Shown here: positions 18,006 through 26,731 of the stretch, in pieces | Layout: each line of letters starts with the position of its first letter | How positions within the stretch are numbered: the stretch's first letter is position 1 | Origin: Kiritimatiellia bacterium | GTDB taxonomy: Bacteria; Verrucomicrobiota; Kiritimatiellia; RFP12; JAAYLN01 | NCBI GenBank assembly: GCA_017962605.1 | Contig: JAGCUY010000217.1 | Location: forward strand, 1 to 64,000 | Direction: 5' to 3' | Length of the DNA: 64,000 nt | Notes under the pieces: model-generated | Database searches by the model: none | Seen by the model: the letters and a program-made list of their open reading frames with translations, nothing else | Told to the model about the DNA's origin: nothing | Made by a program: the position numbers and the translations under genes

Positions 18006-18030
18006 CTGACGGCGCAGTTGTCGGTCATCA

Positions 18031-18107
<77 letters not shown>

Positions 18108-18124
18108 AAAGAAAAGTGGAAAAT

Positions 18125-18133
18125 ATTATACCA
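18125..18133 (-). promoter_or_regulatory. Extended -10 promoter of tRNA-Arg
   Basis: TGGTATAAT on the minus strand, 17 bases before the tRNA 5' end. It overlaps the divergent promoter region of the exported protein gene at 18184. Confidence 0.7.
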
Positions 18134-18183
18134 CTTTAGTAGAATGTTTGCGTATTCTCTTACAAACCAAACTCTTTTTCACC

Positions 18184-19098
18184 ATGAACAAACGCGCATC
18201 ATTCGTTGCCTCCGCAACTTTCCTAGCCATCGTCGCACACCTCGCCGCAGCCCCGGCAATCCCGCCCACATCAACCATTGCGGCGAAGATCAACATGGCC
18301 AAGGCGCAGTCCCTGCCCGCCGCCTCGCAGGCCATTGACTGCCTCCTCGCCGAGGTGCCAGACATCCGCACCGCCGTGAAGATGATATCCCAGTCCTTCG
18401 GCGTCGATGTCCGCAAAGACGTCTCCACAGTCATCGCCTTCTCCGATGGCTTTTCATACAGCGACGGCCGCGTATCCCTCAAGGACGCCTCCTCCCTCGC
18501 AAGCGGCAAGTTCGACACTGCCCGCATGTCGGCCGCCGTGAAGAAGGCCCCTGGCTTCACGAGTGTAAACGCCAGTGGCCTGGAGGCAATGACGGCGGAC
18601 TTCTCAAAAGGACGCTGGGTAGCCTTCCCTTCCGGCAACACCGTCCTTGCCTCCTCCACGAAGTCCGCCATTACCAAGGCCGCCGCCGCACTGGCCGCTG
18701 TCTCTGACGCCTCCCAAGGCTTCCTTGCAAAGTCAATCGACGCAGACTGCGCGGCCGTGGTCGCCATTGACGGCTCCAAGGGGGCGCCAAACCTCACCAC
18801 TCTCACCAGCGGACTCCTAAAAGCCGACGCCCGCAGCATCGTCGCCAAGATTACAGAACCCACCCCTGGCACCGCCCGCCTCGACGTTGACATGGTCTTC
18901 GACAACGAGACTATTGCCGCCCAGACCTTCGCCACCATCAATGGAATTAAGATGCTTACGGCGCTGCGCCAGGCGCAGGATCCCTCCGCTCCATCATTGC
19001 TTCAGCGCCTGGTGGAAGCCGATGTTAACTGCTCCGGCTCAAAGGTCCATTTCGCGATGACCGCCAGCGCGAAAGACCTTTCCTCCCTCAAGTTGTAG
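18184..19098 (+). CDS. Exported protein of unknown function
   Basis: 304 residues with a signal peptide (MNKRASFVASATFLAIVAHLAAA). The mature part is Ala/Ser/Lys-rich with regular alternation of helices and strands and no recognised motif. The segment around residues 150-165 (FPSGNTVLASSTKSAITKA) resembles parts of exported proteins in which a value computed per element is compared, but no function can be assigned. A TAGAAT lies about 50 bases upstream, giving a leader of roughly 35 bases. It converges with the GDPD gene with only four bases between stops. Confidence 0.72.
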   Translation: MNKRASFVASATFLAIVAHLAAAPAIPPTSTIAAKINMAKAQSLPAASQAIDCLLAEVPDIRTAVKMISQSFGVDVRKDVSTVIAFSDGFSYSDGRVSLKDASSLASGKFDTARMSAAVKKAPGFTSVNASGLEAMTADFSKGRWVAFPSGNTVLASSTKSAITKAAAALAAVSDASQGFLAKSIDADCAAVVAIDGSKGAPNLTTLTSGLLKADARSIVAKITEPTPGTARLDVDMVFDNETIAAQTFATINGIKMLTALRQAQDPSAPSLLQRLVEADVNCSGSKVHFAMTASAKDLSSLKL

Positions 19099-19102
19099 GG
19101 CG

Positions 19103-19879
19103 CTAGGCCAGCAGTTCGACGCCGCCTATATTCCGCGCCCACTCAAAGGCCTTGCGCCAGTGGTTGCAGGTAAAGGCCTCCGCGCCTATGTCCCGCGCCA
19201 CCGTCAGCGCCTCCGGCGTGTTCACGCCGTAAACGCGAAAAGACATCCCCGTCGCGCGCACGGCGTCGGCTTCGTCTGGCGTCAGCGGCCTGTCGTTGGC
19301 GCAAAGCCCGGGACAAAAGGCCCAGAAGCCCGCCTCCGCGCACTGGGCCGTTTTCGCCGCGACGTCAACGTCGCCATTCTTCGGCACACCCAGCAGAAAC
19401 AGCGTCCGATATTTCGGCAGCCTTTTGTGGAAATCGAGCAGCGCTTCAAACTTGAAGGACGACACGACGATGTTTTCCTCAGTCAGTCCGGCCGCGCGAA
19501 CCGCCGCGTCAAAGAGCTCCGGATAGTCTGGCGCGTAGCCTTTGATCTCGGCCTGAAGGGTTCCGTGGCGCGGCACTGTCGCTAGCACTTCGTCAAGAAG
19601 CGGGATTCTCTCCCCTTCCCCGTTCGGAGGCGTAAGTCGCAGAGTCGCCACTTCCTCGGGCGTCAAGTCAACGATGGCCTTTTCGCAGCCGGTGTAGCGC
19701 CTCAGTTCGTTCTCGACATGGATGCAGACCATCTGCCCCGCCGCCGTGCGGTGGAAGTCGGTCTCCACCCATGTCGCCCCTGCCTCCCATGCGAGGCGGA
19801 ATGCCTTGAGAGTGTTCTGCGGAACGCTGTCGTCCCAGATGCCCCGGTGGGCGATGTTGCGGATCTTCACATTTGCCAT
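19103..19879 (-). CDS. Glycerophosphodiester phosphodiesterase family protein
   Basis: 258 residues with the GDPD TIM-barrel motifs: AHRG near residue 11, PQNTLKAF, WVETDFH (Glu-x-Asp metal ligands), LQAEIKG and a C-terminal GVNTPEALTVARDIGAEAFTCNH. In canonical enzymes the His of the HDxxLxR motif is followed by Asp; here it reads IHVENELRR, so the Asp is Val while the His is kept. Activity is likely but may be altered. The start at ATG 19879 (MANVKIR) is chosen; an in-frame ATG at 19903 would overlap a TAGAAT -10. No signal peptide, so cytoplasmic. Confidence 0.82.
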   Translation of the reverse strand: MANVKIRNIAHRGIWDDSVPQNTLKAFRLAWEAGATWVETDFHRTAAGQMVCIHVENELRRYTGCEKAIVDLTPEEVATLRLTPPNGEGERIPLLDEVLATVPRHGTLQAEIKGYAPDYPELFDAAVRAAGLTEENIVVSSFKFEALLDFHKRLPKYRTLFLLGVPKNGDVDVAAKTAQCAEAGFWAFCPGLCANDRPLTPDEADAVRATGMSFRVYGVNTPEALTVARDIGAEAFTCNHWRKAFEWARNIGGVELLA

Positions 19880-19947
19880 TTTCGTTTTTCCCAAAGCAAC
19901 CATTCTAGCAATTCCGCCGTTCCCTTTCCACAACGACGGGCTCTCTA

Positions 19948-19956
19948 TGCTATAAT
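19948..19956 (+). promoter_or_regulatory. Extended -10 promoter for the membrane protein gene
   Basis: TGCTATAAT, followed by a leader of about 42 bases containing GAAGG before the GTG start at 20006. Confidence 0.6.
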
Positions 19957-20005
19957 GGATGCAAAGGGCGATAGACGCCATTTGAGAAAGTGAAGGTTTG
20001 ACATT

Positions 20006-20533
20006 GTGGATGTAATCCATGCAAAGGCCATAACGGCCGCACTATTTGGAATCCCCGGCGCCTTTGCGCTGCTGGCGCCGGCGGCGGCGCGCCGCGTGGC
20101 AAAGGTCTTTCCCGACAACGCCGTCGCAGGCCGCATCCTCTCGGCCGCCGCGCTCCTTTGGGCTGCGGCGCTGATCTACTACACGCCACTCGACTTCCTG
20201 GCGAAGTTCCGCGTCGCGATAACGGTTTTCCTCATCGTCGCCGTTCCGCTCTCTTGGGCATGGACGCCGACGCTCCTCGCCGCACGTTCCCTTGGAGGGC
20301 TATGGTGTCTGATTCCGGCGCCGGTGCTGGTGGCTGTTAGGTTCGCCCCCGGAAGCGGGCGGCTGGTGACGGTCTCATTAATGTATGTCATGGCAGTGGC
20401 CGGAATGTTCTCCACCTTCTCGCCTTACCTCCTCCGCGACGCACTCTTCAAATTTTCGGATTCAAGCAACACCATGGCAAGAGTCATCGGGCTGCTGTTG
20501 CTGGTAGCCGGGACTGCCGCAGCTGCCGCATGA
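20006..20533 (+). CDS. Integral membrane protein, unknown
   Basis: 175 residues with about five predicted membrane helices (ITAALFGIPGAFALLAPA, ILSAAALLWAAALIYY, VAITVFLIVAVPLSWAW, LWCLIPAPVLVAV, VIGLLLLVAGTAAAAA). It starts with GTG at 20006, preceded at about 11 bases by GAAGG. No family recognised. It precedes the Lpt block, which has its own promoter, so a functional link is not established. Confidence 0.65.
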   Translation: MDVIHAKAITAALFGIPGAFALLAPAAARRVAKVFPDNAVAGRILSAAALLWAAALIYYTPLDFLAKFRVAITVFLIVAVPLSWAWTPTLLAARSLGGLWCLIPAPVLVAVRFAPGSGRLVTVSLMYVMAVAGMFSTFSPYLLRDALFKFSDSSNTMARVIGLLLLVAGTAAAAA

Positions 20534-20582
20534 GGCGTCGCGCCACATGGTCCACGCGGGTGTTGCCCTTAATGTCCCCTTT

Positions 20583-20591
20583 TGATATACT
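20583..20591 (+). promoter_or_regulatory. Extended -10 promoter of the Lpt-PTS block
   Basis: TGATATACT, 14 bases before the ATG at 20606, giving a leader of about seven bases. It is the only promoter-like element found before the eight-gene block. Confidence 0.5.
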
Positions 20592-20605
20592 TTCAGACAG
20601 TTGAG

Positions 20606-21166
20606 ATGTTTTTTGCTCCCGCCAAGATGCTTCTAAACTCCCGCGCCAGATGCGCGGTGGTGGTGCTTTGCACCGCCGCCTGCATGGTTTCGTCGCACGC
20701 GCTTGCCGACGAGGAAGAGGTCCGGCGCATAGACGATGAACTTGTCTCGGCCTGGCGCCTTGGCGGAGGCTCAGCCGGCGCCGCCATGCCGATGGAGGAC
20801 CTCTCATTCCCAATCGACCACTTCGAAGACGGATCCGTCCGCGCGCAGTTCAACGCAGACTGGGCCCTCGTGCCTGACGACGAAGACGACTTCGTCCGCG
20901 CCAAAGGCATAAGAATCGACCTCTACGACGAAGAGGGCAACGTCATTGGCTGCTACGTGGCGGAAAACTGCATCTTCGACCGGGCGACGCGCACCGGCTA
21001 CTGCGAAGGGCCGGTGAGAATCGAATACAAGGCGCCTGGGCGCAACATCAAACTTGAAGGCATGGGCATGCAGTGGAACCTTGCCACGCGCAACGCGAAG
21101 ATACTTTCGGAACCAATACTCGAAATGTCCCAGATCATGGGCGAACTCGGAGGGGCTTTTAGATGA
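20606..21166 (+). CDS. LptC/OstA-like LPS-export protein
   Basis: 186 residues with an N-terminal signal or anchor (CAVVVLCTAACMVSSHALA) and a beta-rich periplasmic domain (VRAKGIRIDLYDEEGNVIGCYVAENCIFDR) that fits the OstA/LptC jellyroll. Position decides the call: it overlaps the lptA-like gene by ATGA and is followed by lptB, the usual lptC-lptA-lptB order. LptC passes LPS from the LptBFG transporter to LptA. ATG 20606 is chosen from promoter spacing; ATG 20627 is possible. Confidence 0.65.
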   Translation: MFFAPAKMLLNSRARCAVVVLCTAACMVSSHALADEEEVRRIDDELVSAWRLGGGSAGAAMPMEDLSFPIDHFEDGSVRAQFNADWALVPDDEDDFVRAKGIRIDLYDEEGNVIGCYVAENCIFDRATRTGYCEGPVRIEYKAPGRNIKLEGMGMQWNLATRNAKILSEPILEMSQIMGELGGAFR

Positions 21167-21663
21167 ACCTAGGAATCAAGCGGATTTCCGCAATCATGGC
21201 GGCTTTTCTGGTGACCGGCGCGGCATGCGCGGCCGGCGCCGTCAAGGGCGACACCACCATCACTTCCAGCCGCATGGAATACGACTACTCGCGCTCGTCG
21301 ATTATCTTCGAGGAGAACGTGAAGATCGCCAACCCCGAATACACCATGACATGCGAGCGCCTGGTGGTAATGCTCAACTCGACGAACGACGTCAAGTGGA
21401 TCAAGGCCACGAAGAACGTGATCCTGGTGAATGGCGACCGCAGCGCCAAGTGCGACGAGGCCGTTTACACCAAGGCCGACGGTAAGGTTGTTATGACAGG
21501 GCGCGAGGTGATCGTGCAACGTGCCAAGGACCAGATGACCGGCACGAAGATCACCATTTGGCTGAACGAGGAGCGCGTGGAGTGCGAACCGGCACGCATG
21601 GTGATTCAGGAGACAACGGTAAACTCCGGCAAGGGAGGCGCAGGCAACATCCTGCATAAGTAA
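21163..21663 (+). CDS. lptA: LptA-like periplasmic LPS-transport protein
   Basis: 166 residues with a signal peptide (ISAIMAAFLVTGAACAA) and an OstA-fold domain: TTITSSRMEYDYSRSSIIF, then repeated beta strands VKIANPEYTMTCERLVVML and KWIKATKNVILVNGD. LptA proteins polymerise as a jellyroll bridge that carries LPS across the periplasm. The gene overlaps lptC-like by ATGA and is followed three bases later by lptB, which confirms context. Confidence 0.85.
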   Translation: MNLGIKRISAIMAAFLVTGAACAAGAVKGDTTITSSRMEYDYSRSSIIFEENVKIANPEYTMTCERLVVMLNSTNDVKWIKATKNVILVNGDRSAKCDEAVYTKADGKVVMTGREVIVQRAKDQMTGTKITIWLNEERVECEPARMVIQETTVNSGKGGAGNILHK

Positions 21664-21666
21664 CAC

Positions 21667-22425
21667 ATGCAAGCGGGCGACAACCAGAACACGGCCATCA
21701 GGCCGCCGGACATAGAGGCAATCGGCCTTGTGAAGTCCTACCACGGACGCACCGTGGTGAAGGGCGTGTCGATTTCCGCCCGCTGCGGCGAGACCGTCGG
21801 CATCCTCGGCCCCAACGGCGCAGGCAAGACGACTTCCTTCTACATGATTGTCGGACTGGTAAAGCCGAACGCGGGGCGCGTCCTCTTCCAAGGCGAAGAC
21901 GTCACGCGCATGCCCGTTTACCTTCGAGCCCGAAAGGGGCTTGGCTATCTGGCGCAGGAGGCGTCGGTATTCCGCAAGCTTTCGGTTCAGGACAACATCA
22001 TGGCGATTCTGGAATCGATGCCCATGACGCGCGCCGAGCGCCGCGACCGCCTGCAGGAACTCTTGTCGGACCTGCGGCTGGAGCATGTGGCGAAGCAGAT
22101 GGCCTTCACACTTTCCGGCGGCGAGCGCCGCAAGCTTGAAATCGCCAGGGCCCTGGTCAGGCGCCCGACGATACTGATGCTTGACGAGCCTTTCAGCGGC
22201 GTCGACCCGCTTGCGGTTCACGACATCCAGGAGATTGTCCGCGACCTCAAGCGGCGCGGGCTTGGCGTGATGATCACCGACCACAACGTCCGCGAGACGC
22301 TGTCCGTCGTGGACAGGGCATACCTCATCTACGACGGCGGAGTGCTCCGCGAAGGTTCAAGCGAATTTTTAATCAACGATCCCGAAGCGCGCAAGGTCTA
22401 TCTTGGCGACGACTTCAGGATGTAA
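21667..22425 (+). CDS. lptB: LPS export ABC transporter ATPase LptB
   Basis: 252 residues. Walker A GPNGAGKTT, Q-loop GLGYLAQEASVFRKLSV, signature LSGGERRKLEIARAL, Walker B ILMLDEPFSGVDP and switch His in ITDHNVRETL. The LAQEASVFRKLSVQDN segment is highly characteristic of LptB. It powers extraction of LPS from the inner membrane with LptF and LptG, which are not in this window. Confidence 0.95.
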   Translation: MQAGDNQNTAIRPPDIEAIGLVKSYHGRTVVKGVSISARCGETVGILGPNGAGKTTSFYMIVGLVKPNAGRVLFQGEDVTRMPVYLRARKGLGYLAQEASVFRKLSVQDNIMAILESMPMTRAERRDRLQELLSDLRLEHVAKQMAFTLSGGERRKLEIARALVRRPTILMLDEPFSGVDPLAVHDIQEIVRDLKRRGLGVMITDHNVRETLSVVDRAYLIYDGGVLREGSSEFLINDPEARKVYLGDDFRM

Positions 22426-22446
22426 CAAAACAAAAGGAGAACTAAA

Positions 22447-22746
22447 ATGGCAATAGAAGCAACGGCACGTGACAAGGAAATCCCGGCGGCGGCATTGGAC
22501 TACGCGAAGGGCCGCGCGGCGGCAATCGAAAAGGATTTCGAGAAGGTCTCTCAAGTCCGCGTGGTGCTCGACACCGCGCGCCACCTCTACACGGCGCAGT
22601 TCACGGCCACCGTGGTCGGCGAAAACTTCGCCGCCGAGGCCGAGGACGACAGCAGCTTCACGAAGGCCGTCGATGCGGCCTACGAGAAGATTTTCTCGCA
22701 GATCCGCAAGCGCCGCGACATCGTTGGCGACAACAGAAAAGCCTGA
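22447..22746 (+). CDS. hpf: Ribosome hibernation promoting factor (short HPF)
   Basis: 99 residues matching the short HPF/RaiA N-terminal fold: ALDYAKGRAAAIEKDFEKV, a central beta pair (QVRVVLDTARHLYTAQFTATVVG) and AVDAAYEKIFSQIRK, with the usual basic C-terminus. It binds the 30S decoding region in stationary phase. AAGGAGA lies eight bases before the ATG. In proteobacteria hpf sits in the lptB-rpoN-hpf-ptsN cluster; here rpoN and ptsN are absent and hprK follows. Confidence 0.85.
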   Translation: MAIEATARDKEIPAAALDYAKGRAAAIEKDFEKVSQVRVVLDTARHLYTAQFTATVVGENFAAEAEDDSSFTKAVDAAYEKIFSQIRKRRDIVGDNRKA

Positions 22747-22759
22747 GGCGCGGTAGGCA

Positions 22760-23725
22760 GTGCCAGATGATGCAAAGACTGCGGCCGCCCCGACGACCGT
22801 AAAGAAGTTTCTTGAAGCTGGGAAGAAGCGGCTCTCGCTCTCGCTTGTAGCGGGCGAGAGCGGCCTCGACAGGCAAATCCGAGAGCCGGCCATCAACCGG
22901 CCAGGGCTTGCCTTGGCGGGCTTCTACAAGTTTTTTCCCGTGAAGCGCATCCAGGTGGTGGGGCATGCGGAGTTCTCCTACTACATGTCGCTCCCCGAAG
23001 ACCTTCGGCGGGAGCGCATGGAGAGGCTCTTCGCCACTCGCGTCCCATGCATCGTCTATTCGCGGCGGCGCAAGCCCGACGACGCGGCCTGCGCCCTGGC
23101 TAACAAGTATTCGGTGCCACTGCTAAGGACGCAGATGATCACCGGCCCCTTCGCCAATGCGGCCACCATAATAATGGAGGAGCTGACCGCCCCAAGGGCG
23201 CGTATCCACGCCACGATGATGGAGGTCGCCGGTATGGGCATTCTCATCGAGGGGCCTCCCGGCATTGGCAAAAGCGAGACGGCGCTCGGCCTCATCAAGC
23301 ACGGCTACGCGCTTGTCGCCGACGACTGCACCGAGGTCCGGCGCAACGGCGACGGCAGTCTCGTAGGGTCGGCAGTTCCGCTCACGCGCTTCTACATGGA
23401 AATGCGCGGGCTTGGCATCATTCACGTGCCTTCGATCTTCGGCGCGGCATCTGTCCGCGGCGAGAAGAAGGTCGATCTCGTGGTCACGCTCAAGCGCCAG
23501 TCAGAGTGCGGCGACGAAATCGACCGCACCGGAGAGAATGTCCTATACAGGACTTTCCTTGGCGTGGATGTGCCGCAGGTGGTGGTTCCCGTGGCGCCGG
23601 GCCGCGACCTGGTGAACTTTGTCGAAACTGTTGCCCAGGAATTCAGCCTTCGGCTCTCCGGCCAGATCGCCCACATCGACCTTGACGAAAGAATCAAACG
23701 CCGCAACGTCCAGCTCGCCCAGTAG
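22760..23725 (+). CDS. hprK: HPr kinase/phosphorylase
   Basis: 321 residues. The C-terminal domain has the P-loop GPPGIGKSE near residue 170 and the HprK signature MEMRGLGIIHV; the N-terminal domain carries a GHAEFSYY segment typical of the family. It phosphorylates and dephosphorylates Ser46 of HPr in response to the energy state. The start is GTG 22760 with only a weak SD, 13 bp after hpf. Its substrate ptsH lies directly downstream. Confidence 0.94.
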   Translation: MPDDAKTAAAPTTVKKFLEAGKKRLSLSLVAGESGLDRQIREPAINRPGLALAGFYKFFPVKRIQVVGHAEFSYYMSLPEDLRRERMERLFATRVPCIVYSRRRKPDDAACALANKYSVPLLRTQMITGPFANAATIIMEELTAPRARIHATMMEVAGMGILIEGPPGIGKSETALGLIKHGYALVADDCTEVRRNGDGSLVGSAVPLTRFYMEMRGLGIIHVPSIFGAASVRGEKKVDLVVTLKRQSECGDEIDRTGENVLYRTFLGVDVPQVVVPVAPGRDLVNFVETVAQEFSLRLSGQIAHIDLDERIKRRNVQLAQ

Positions 23726-23763
23726 GCATGGGCAAACGAACGAAAGAACGCAAAGGAAAAGCA

Positions 23764-24051
23764 ATGGCAGAAGAAATCCACGAACGCAAAATGACGCTCC
23801 TCAATAGATACGGGATGCATGTGCGACCGGCGGGGCTTTTCGCCAAAATCGCCTCGCGGCACGATGCCGCGATCACCGTTGAGAAGGACGGCAATTCCGT
23901 GTCGGGCAAGAGCATCATGGCTCTCCTCACGCTGGAGGCGGTTTGCGGCTCCGTCATCACCGTCCGGGCCGAGGGCCCAGACGGCGAAGAGGCGCTGGAT
24001 GACCTTGAGGCGCTTGTATCCCGCAAATTCGACCTGCCCGACGAACAGTAG
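23764..24051 (+). CDS. ptsH: Phosphocarrier protein HPr
   Basis: 95 residues. The active-site His is in GMHVRPAGLFAKIA and the regulatory Ser in SVSGKSIMALLTLEA, so both phosphorylation sites are present. ATG 23764 is preceded by AAAGGAAAA. It is the substrate of both HprK (Ser) and enzyme I (His), encoded on either side. Confidence 0.94.
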   Translation: MAEEIHERKMTLLNRYGMHVRPAGLFAKIASRHDAAITVEKDGNSVSGKSIMALLTLEAVCGSVITVRAEGPDGEEALDDLEALVSRKFDLPDEQ

Positions 24052-24060
24052 TTTCACTCA

Positions 24061-25824
24061 ATGGAACGCGAACGCAAATATACTGGCATAGGAGTCTCGC
24101 CCGGAGTGGCGATGGCCCACGCCTATGTCCACCGTCCGGCCGCCATTGACCCGCCACACCGAATCCTGCCCGATGGCGATGCCGCCCCAGAGTGGGAACG
24201 CCTCGTGGCCGCGAAGGGAGTTGCACGCCACCAGATCCAGCAGATGCTAGACGCCCTTGGCCTTGAAGCCTCTGGTGGCGAGGGCGGCATCCTCGAGGCA
24301 CACCTGATGACTCTAGACGACGAGATGCTCATCGGCGCGCTTCGCCGCGAGATTTTCGAGAAGCACCACAACGCCGAATGGGCTGTCAGCGATATCGCCA
24401 GCGATTTCGCAAACCGGCTGCGTTCCTCCAAGAACCCACTGTTGGCAGAACGCGCTGGAGACATAACCGACGTGGCCCGCCGTTTGCTCCGCGCCCTAAT
24501 GGGAACGCAGGACACAATCTCCTTCACCTTTGAAGACCGCCGCATCGTGGTGGCCGAGAACCTGACTCCTTCCGAAGCGCTGTCGCTGCCCCGCGACCGC
24601 GTTGCTGGCGTCGCCCTTGACCGTGGCGGCATCACATCCCACGCGGCCCTGCTTGTCCGCGCGCTTGGAATACCGGCGGTCTTCGGCCTAGGCGACTTCT
24701 CCTCGAATGTGGAGTCCGACGCCATCGTGGCAATCGATGGCAATGCGGGCGAGGCACTGATTTCTCCAGGTGAGAACGAAGAGGCCCATCTGAACCGACT
24801 TGCCGCCGAACGGGAGGCTCTGATTCGCACCGTCCGCGAGCGCGCCTGCGAGAAGGTAGCCACTCCCGATGGCGTCGAGGTCCGCTGCATGGCGAATATC
24901 GAAGACGCCGATGGAATAAATGAACTTCTAATGGAAGGCGCCGATGGGGTCGGCCTGTTCCGAACGGAGTACCTGTGGCTCTCGGAAGGTCGCCCCGTCG
25001 AAGAAGACCGCCAGGTTGAAACCTACGCCACCGCCGCAAAAGCGCTTGTGGACAGGCGTCTCGCCATTCGGGCATTCGATTTGGGGGGCGACAAGTTCCG
25101 CGGCGGCGCTGGCATGGGGAAGTCTGAAGACAACCCCTTCCTAGGCACGCGATCCATCCGCTTCCTTCTCGCAAACAAGACATTCTTCAAAATCCAAATC
25201 CGCGCCATCCTCCGCGCCTCCGCAGTTGCCGGACGCGCCATTGACTTCACCATCCCCATGGTGAGCGACATAGGCGAACTCGTCCAGACACGCCACCTTA
25301 TCGAGGATTGCGCCGACGAGCTTGCGAAGCGTGGAACCCCCTATGTCCTCCCGCGCGTTGGCATCATGGTCGAAGTGCCTTCGACCGCCCTCTGCGCCCG
25401 CGCCTTCGCCAGCCACTGCGACTACTTCTCTCTCGGCACCAACGACCTCACACAATACACGCTTGCCGTTGACCGCTGCAATGCGTCGGCAGCCCACCTC
25501 TACCAGCCACTCCACCCATCTGTCCTCTCACTCGTGCGGATGACGGTCGATGCGGCCGGCAAGGCGTCGATTGGAGTCTCGGCTTGCGGCGAGATGGCAG
25601 GAGATCCGCTTAGCGCCCTCGTGCTCCTTGGCCTAGGTGTTCGTGAGTTCAGCATGGCGCCATCCGCAATTCCACTTGTCAAGGAGACTTTCAGGAGAGT
25701 TCCGGCGGCTAAGGCCGCTAAGGTCGCCACGCTCCTCGGCAGCGCCTCCACGGCGAAGCAAATCCGCCACTGTGCGCGCAACATCCTTGCGCATTTCGCG
25801 CCGGAGATTTTAAGGCAATGCTAG
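24061..25824 (+). CDS. ptsI: PTS enzyme I (phosphoenolpyruvate-protein phosphotransferase)
   Basis: 587 residues, normal for the family. GIGVSPGVAMAHA opens the N-terminal domain. The phosphorylated His is in GGITSHAALLVRALGIP (about residue 195). The PEP-binding TIM barrel has GLFRTEYLW, DLGGDKF and FSLGTNDLTQYTLAVDR. It transfers phosphate from PEP to HPr. No EIIA, EIIB or EIIC gene lies nearby, so the phosphate destination is not encoded in this region. The stop overlaps the next start. Confidence 0.95.
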   Translation: MERERKYTGIGVSPGVAMAHAYVHRPAAIDPPHRILPDGDAAPEWERLVAAKGVARHQIQQMLDALGLEASGGEGGILEAHLMTLDDEMLIGALRREIFEKHHNAEWAVSDIASDFANRLRSSKNPLLAERAGDITDVARRLLRALMGTQDTISFTFEDRRIVVAENLTPSEALSLPRDRVAGVALDRGGITSHAALLVRALGIPAVFGLGDFSSNVESDAIVAIDGNAGEALISPGENEEAHLNRLAAEREALIRTVRERACEKVATPDGVEVRCMANIEDADGINELLMEGADGVGLFRTEYLWLSEGRPVEEDRQVETYATAAKALVDRRLAIRAFDLGGDKFRGGAGMGKSEDNPFLGTRSIRFLLANKTFFKIQIRAILRASAVAGRAIDFTIPMVSDIGELVQTRHLIEDCADELAKRGTPYVLPRVGIMVEVPSTALCARAFASHCDYFSLGTNDLTQYTLAVDRCNASAAHLYQPLHPSVLSLVRMTVDAAGKASIGVSACGEMAGDPLSALVLLGLGVREFSMAPSAIPLVKETFRRVPAAKAAKVATLLGSASTAKQIRHCARNILAHFAPEILRQC

Positions 25825-26675
25825 CCAAAGGCGCAAAACTGACTGTCCTCGCGGTGAAGGTCTCTATTCTGGCCATCGCCGTAGCGTTCCTCTACGGGCT
25901 TACAACCTTCTACCTCTTCGGCGGACGCTTCCTCGGCCTTGAGGAGAAAGGCGTGCAGATTACAGATGTTGAAATCAACACTGGTGAAACCGTGACGCCC
26001 GACATACTCATGGGCTGGCTGGGAGTGGAACGCGACGCACCGCTCTTCGCCTCGCGCAGATTTGGAGCCAACGACCTACGCGCCGCCATGGTCCGCGCCA
26101 TGGCCAACCCAACCCTTGCATCGCTATATGTCTCGCGCGAGTTCACTGGCAAGGTAACCATCCATGCCACGGAGCGCAAGCCTCTCGCCCGAATCGCTGG
26201 ACGCGGCCTCGCCATCGACCGTGATGGCTATGTATTCGCCTTCCGCAAGACGGGAAAGGACAGCCTCGTCGATATTGAAGGTTCAGTTCCCGCAGGACTT
26301 CAGGCAGGGAACAGAATCGTTCCTTCGTCGCTAGACGCCTCTATCGCCATGGCGCAGGGCCGCTCAGTTCCATCCGCCATGGGTGTCGCCGCGCTCCGAC
26401 TCATAGACTATCTGGCCGAGGGCTCATCCCCTCTTCCGCTCTCCGCGATTGGCTCCGTCAACACCGATAATCAGGACTATCTGAAAATAATCTTCAAAGA
26501 TGGCCGCACTGCACGGTTAGCGTGGGACTGCATGAAGTCCTCGCAGGCAGCCGACGGACTCGACTACCTCGCCGCGCAAATTGCAGGCCTCGCCAAGGCC
26601 ATGACCTCTCGGGAAGGCCGCGCCCACCGCCACTTTGACTTTACCATCAAGGGGCGTGGATACGGACTTCGGTAG
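25818..26675 (+). CDS. FtsQ-like cell-division protein
   Basis: 285 residues: a single N-terminal membrane helix (LAVKVSILAIAVAFLYGLTTF), a POTRA-like domain (VQITDVEINTGETVTPDILMGWLGVERDAPLF) and the FtsQ/DivIB-like segment SREFTGKVTIHATERKPLARI followed by AIDRDGYVF. This order matches FtsQ, which links the divisome across the periplasm. It overlaps ptsI by seven bases and lies far from any mur or fts cluster, so the name is by resemblance only. Confidence 0.65.
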   Translation: MLAKGAKLTVLAVKVSILAIAVAFLYGLTTFYLFGGRFLGLEEKGVQITDVEINTGETVTPDILMGWLGVERDAPLFASRRFGANDLRAAMVRAMANPTLASLYVSREFTGKVTIHATERKPLARIAGRGLAIDRDGYVFAFRKTGKDSLVDIEGSVPAGLQAGNRIVPSSLDASIAMAQGRSVPSAMGVAALRLIDYLAEGSSPLPLSAIGSVNTDNQDYLKIIFKDGRTARLAWDCMKSSQAADGLDYLAAQIAGLAKAMTSREGRAHRHFDFTIKGRGYGLR

Positions 26676-26731
26676 CCACCCCTGATTCGCCCGTCATCAA
26701 GCGCCCTCCCTCGCCACCGTTCTCCCTCTTC

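Noticed and set aside
20606-24051. rpoN and ptsN expected between lptB and hpf or after hpf
   Set aside because: The genes between are fully accounted for as lptB, hpf, hprK and ptsH; there is no room for either.
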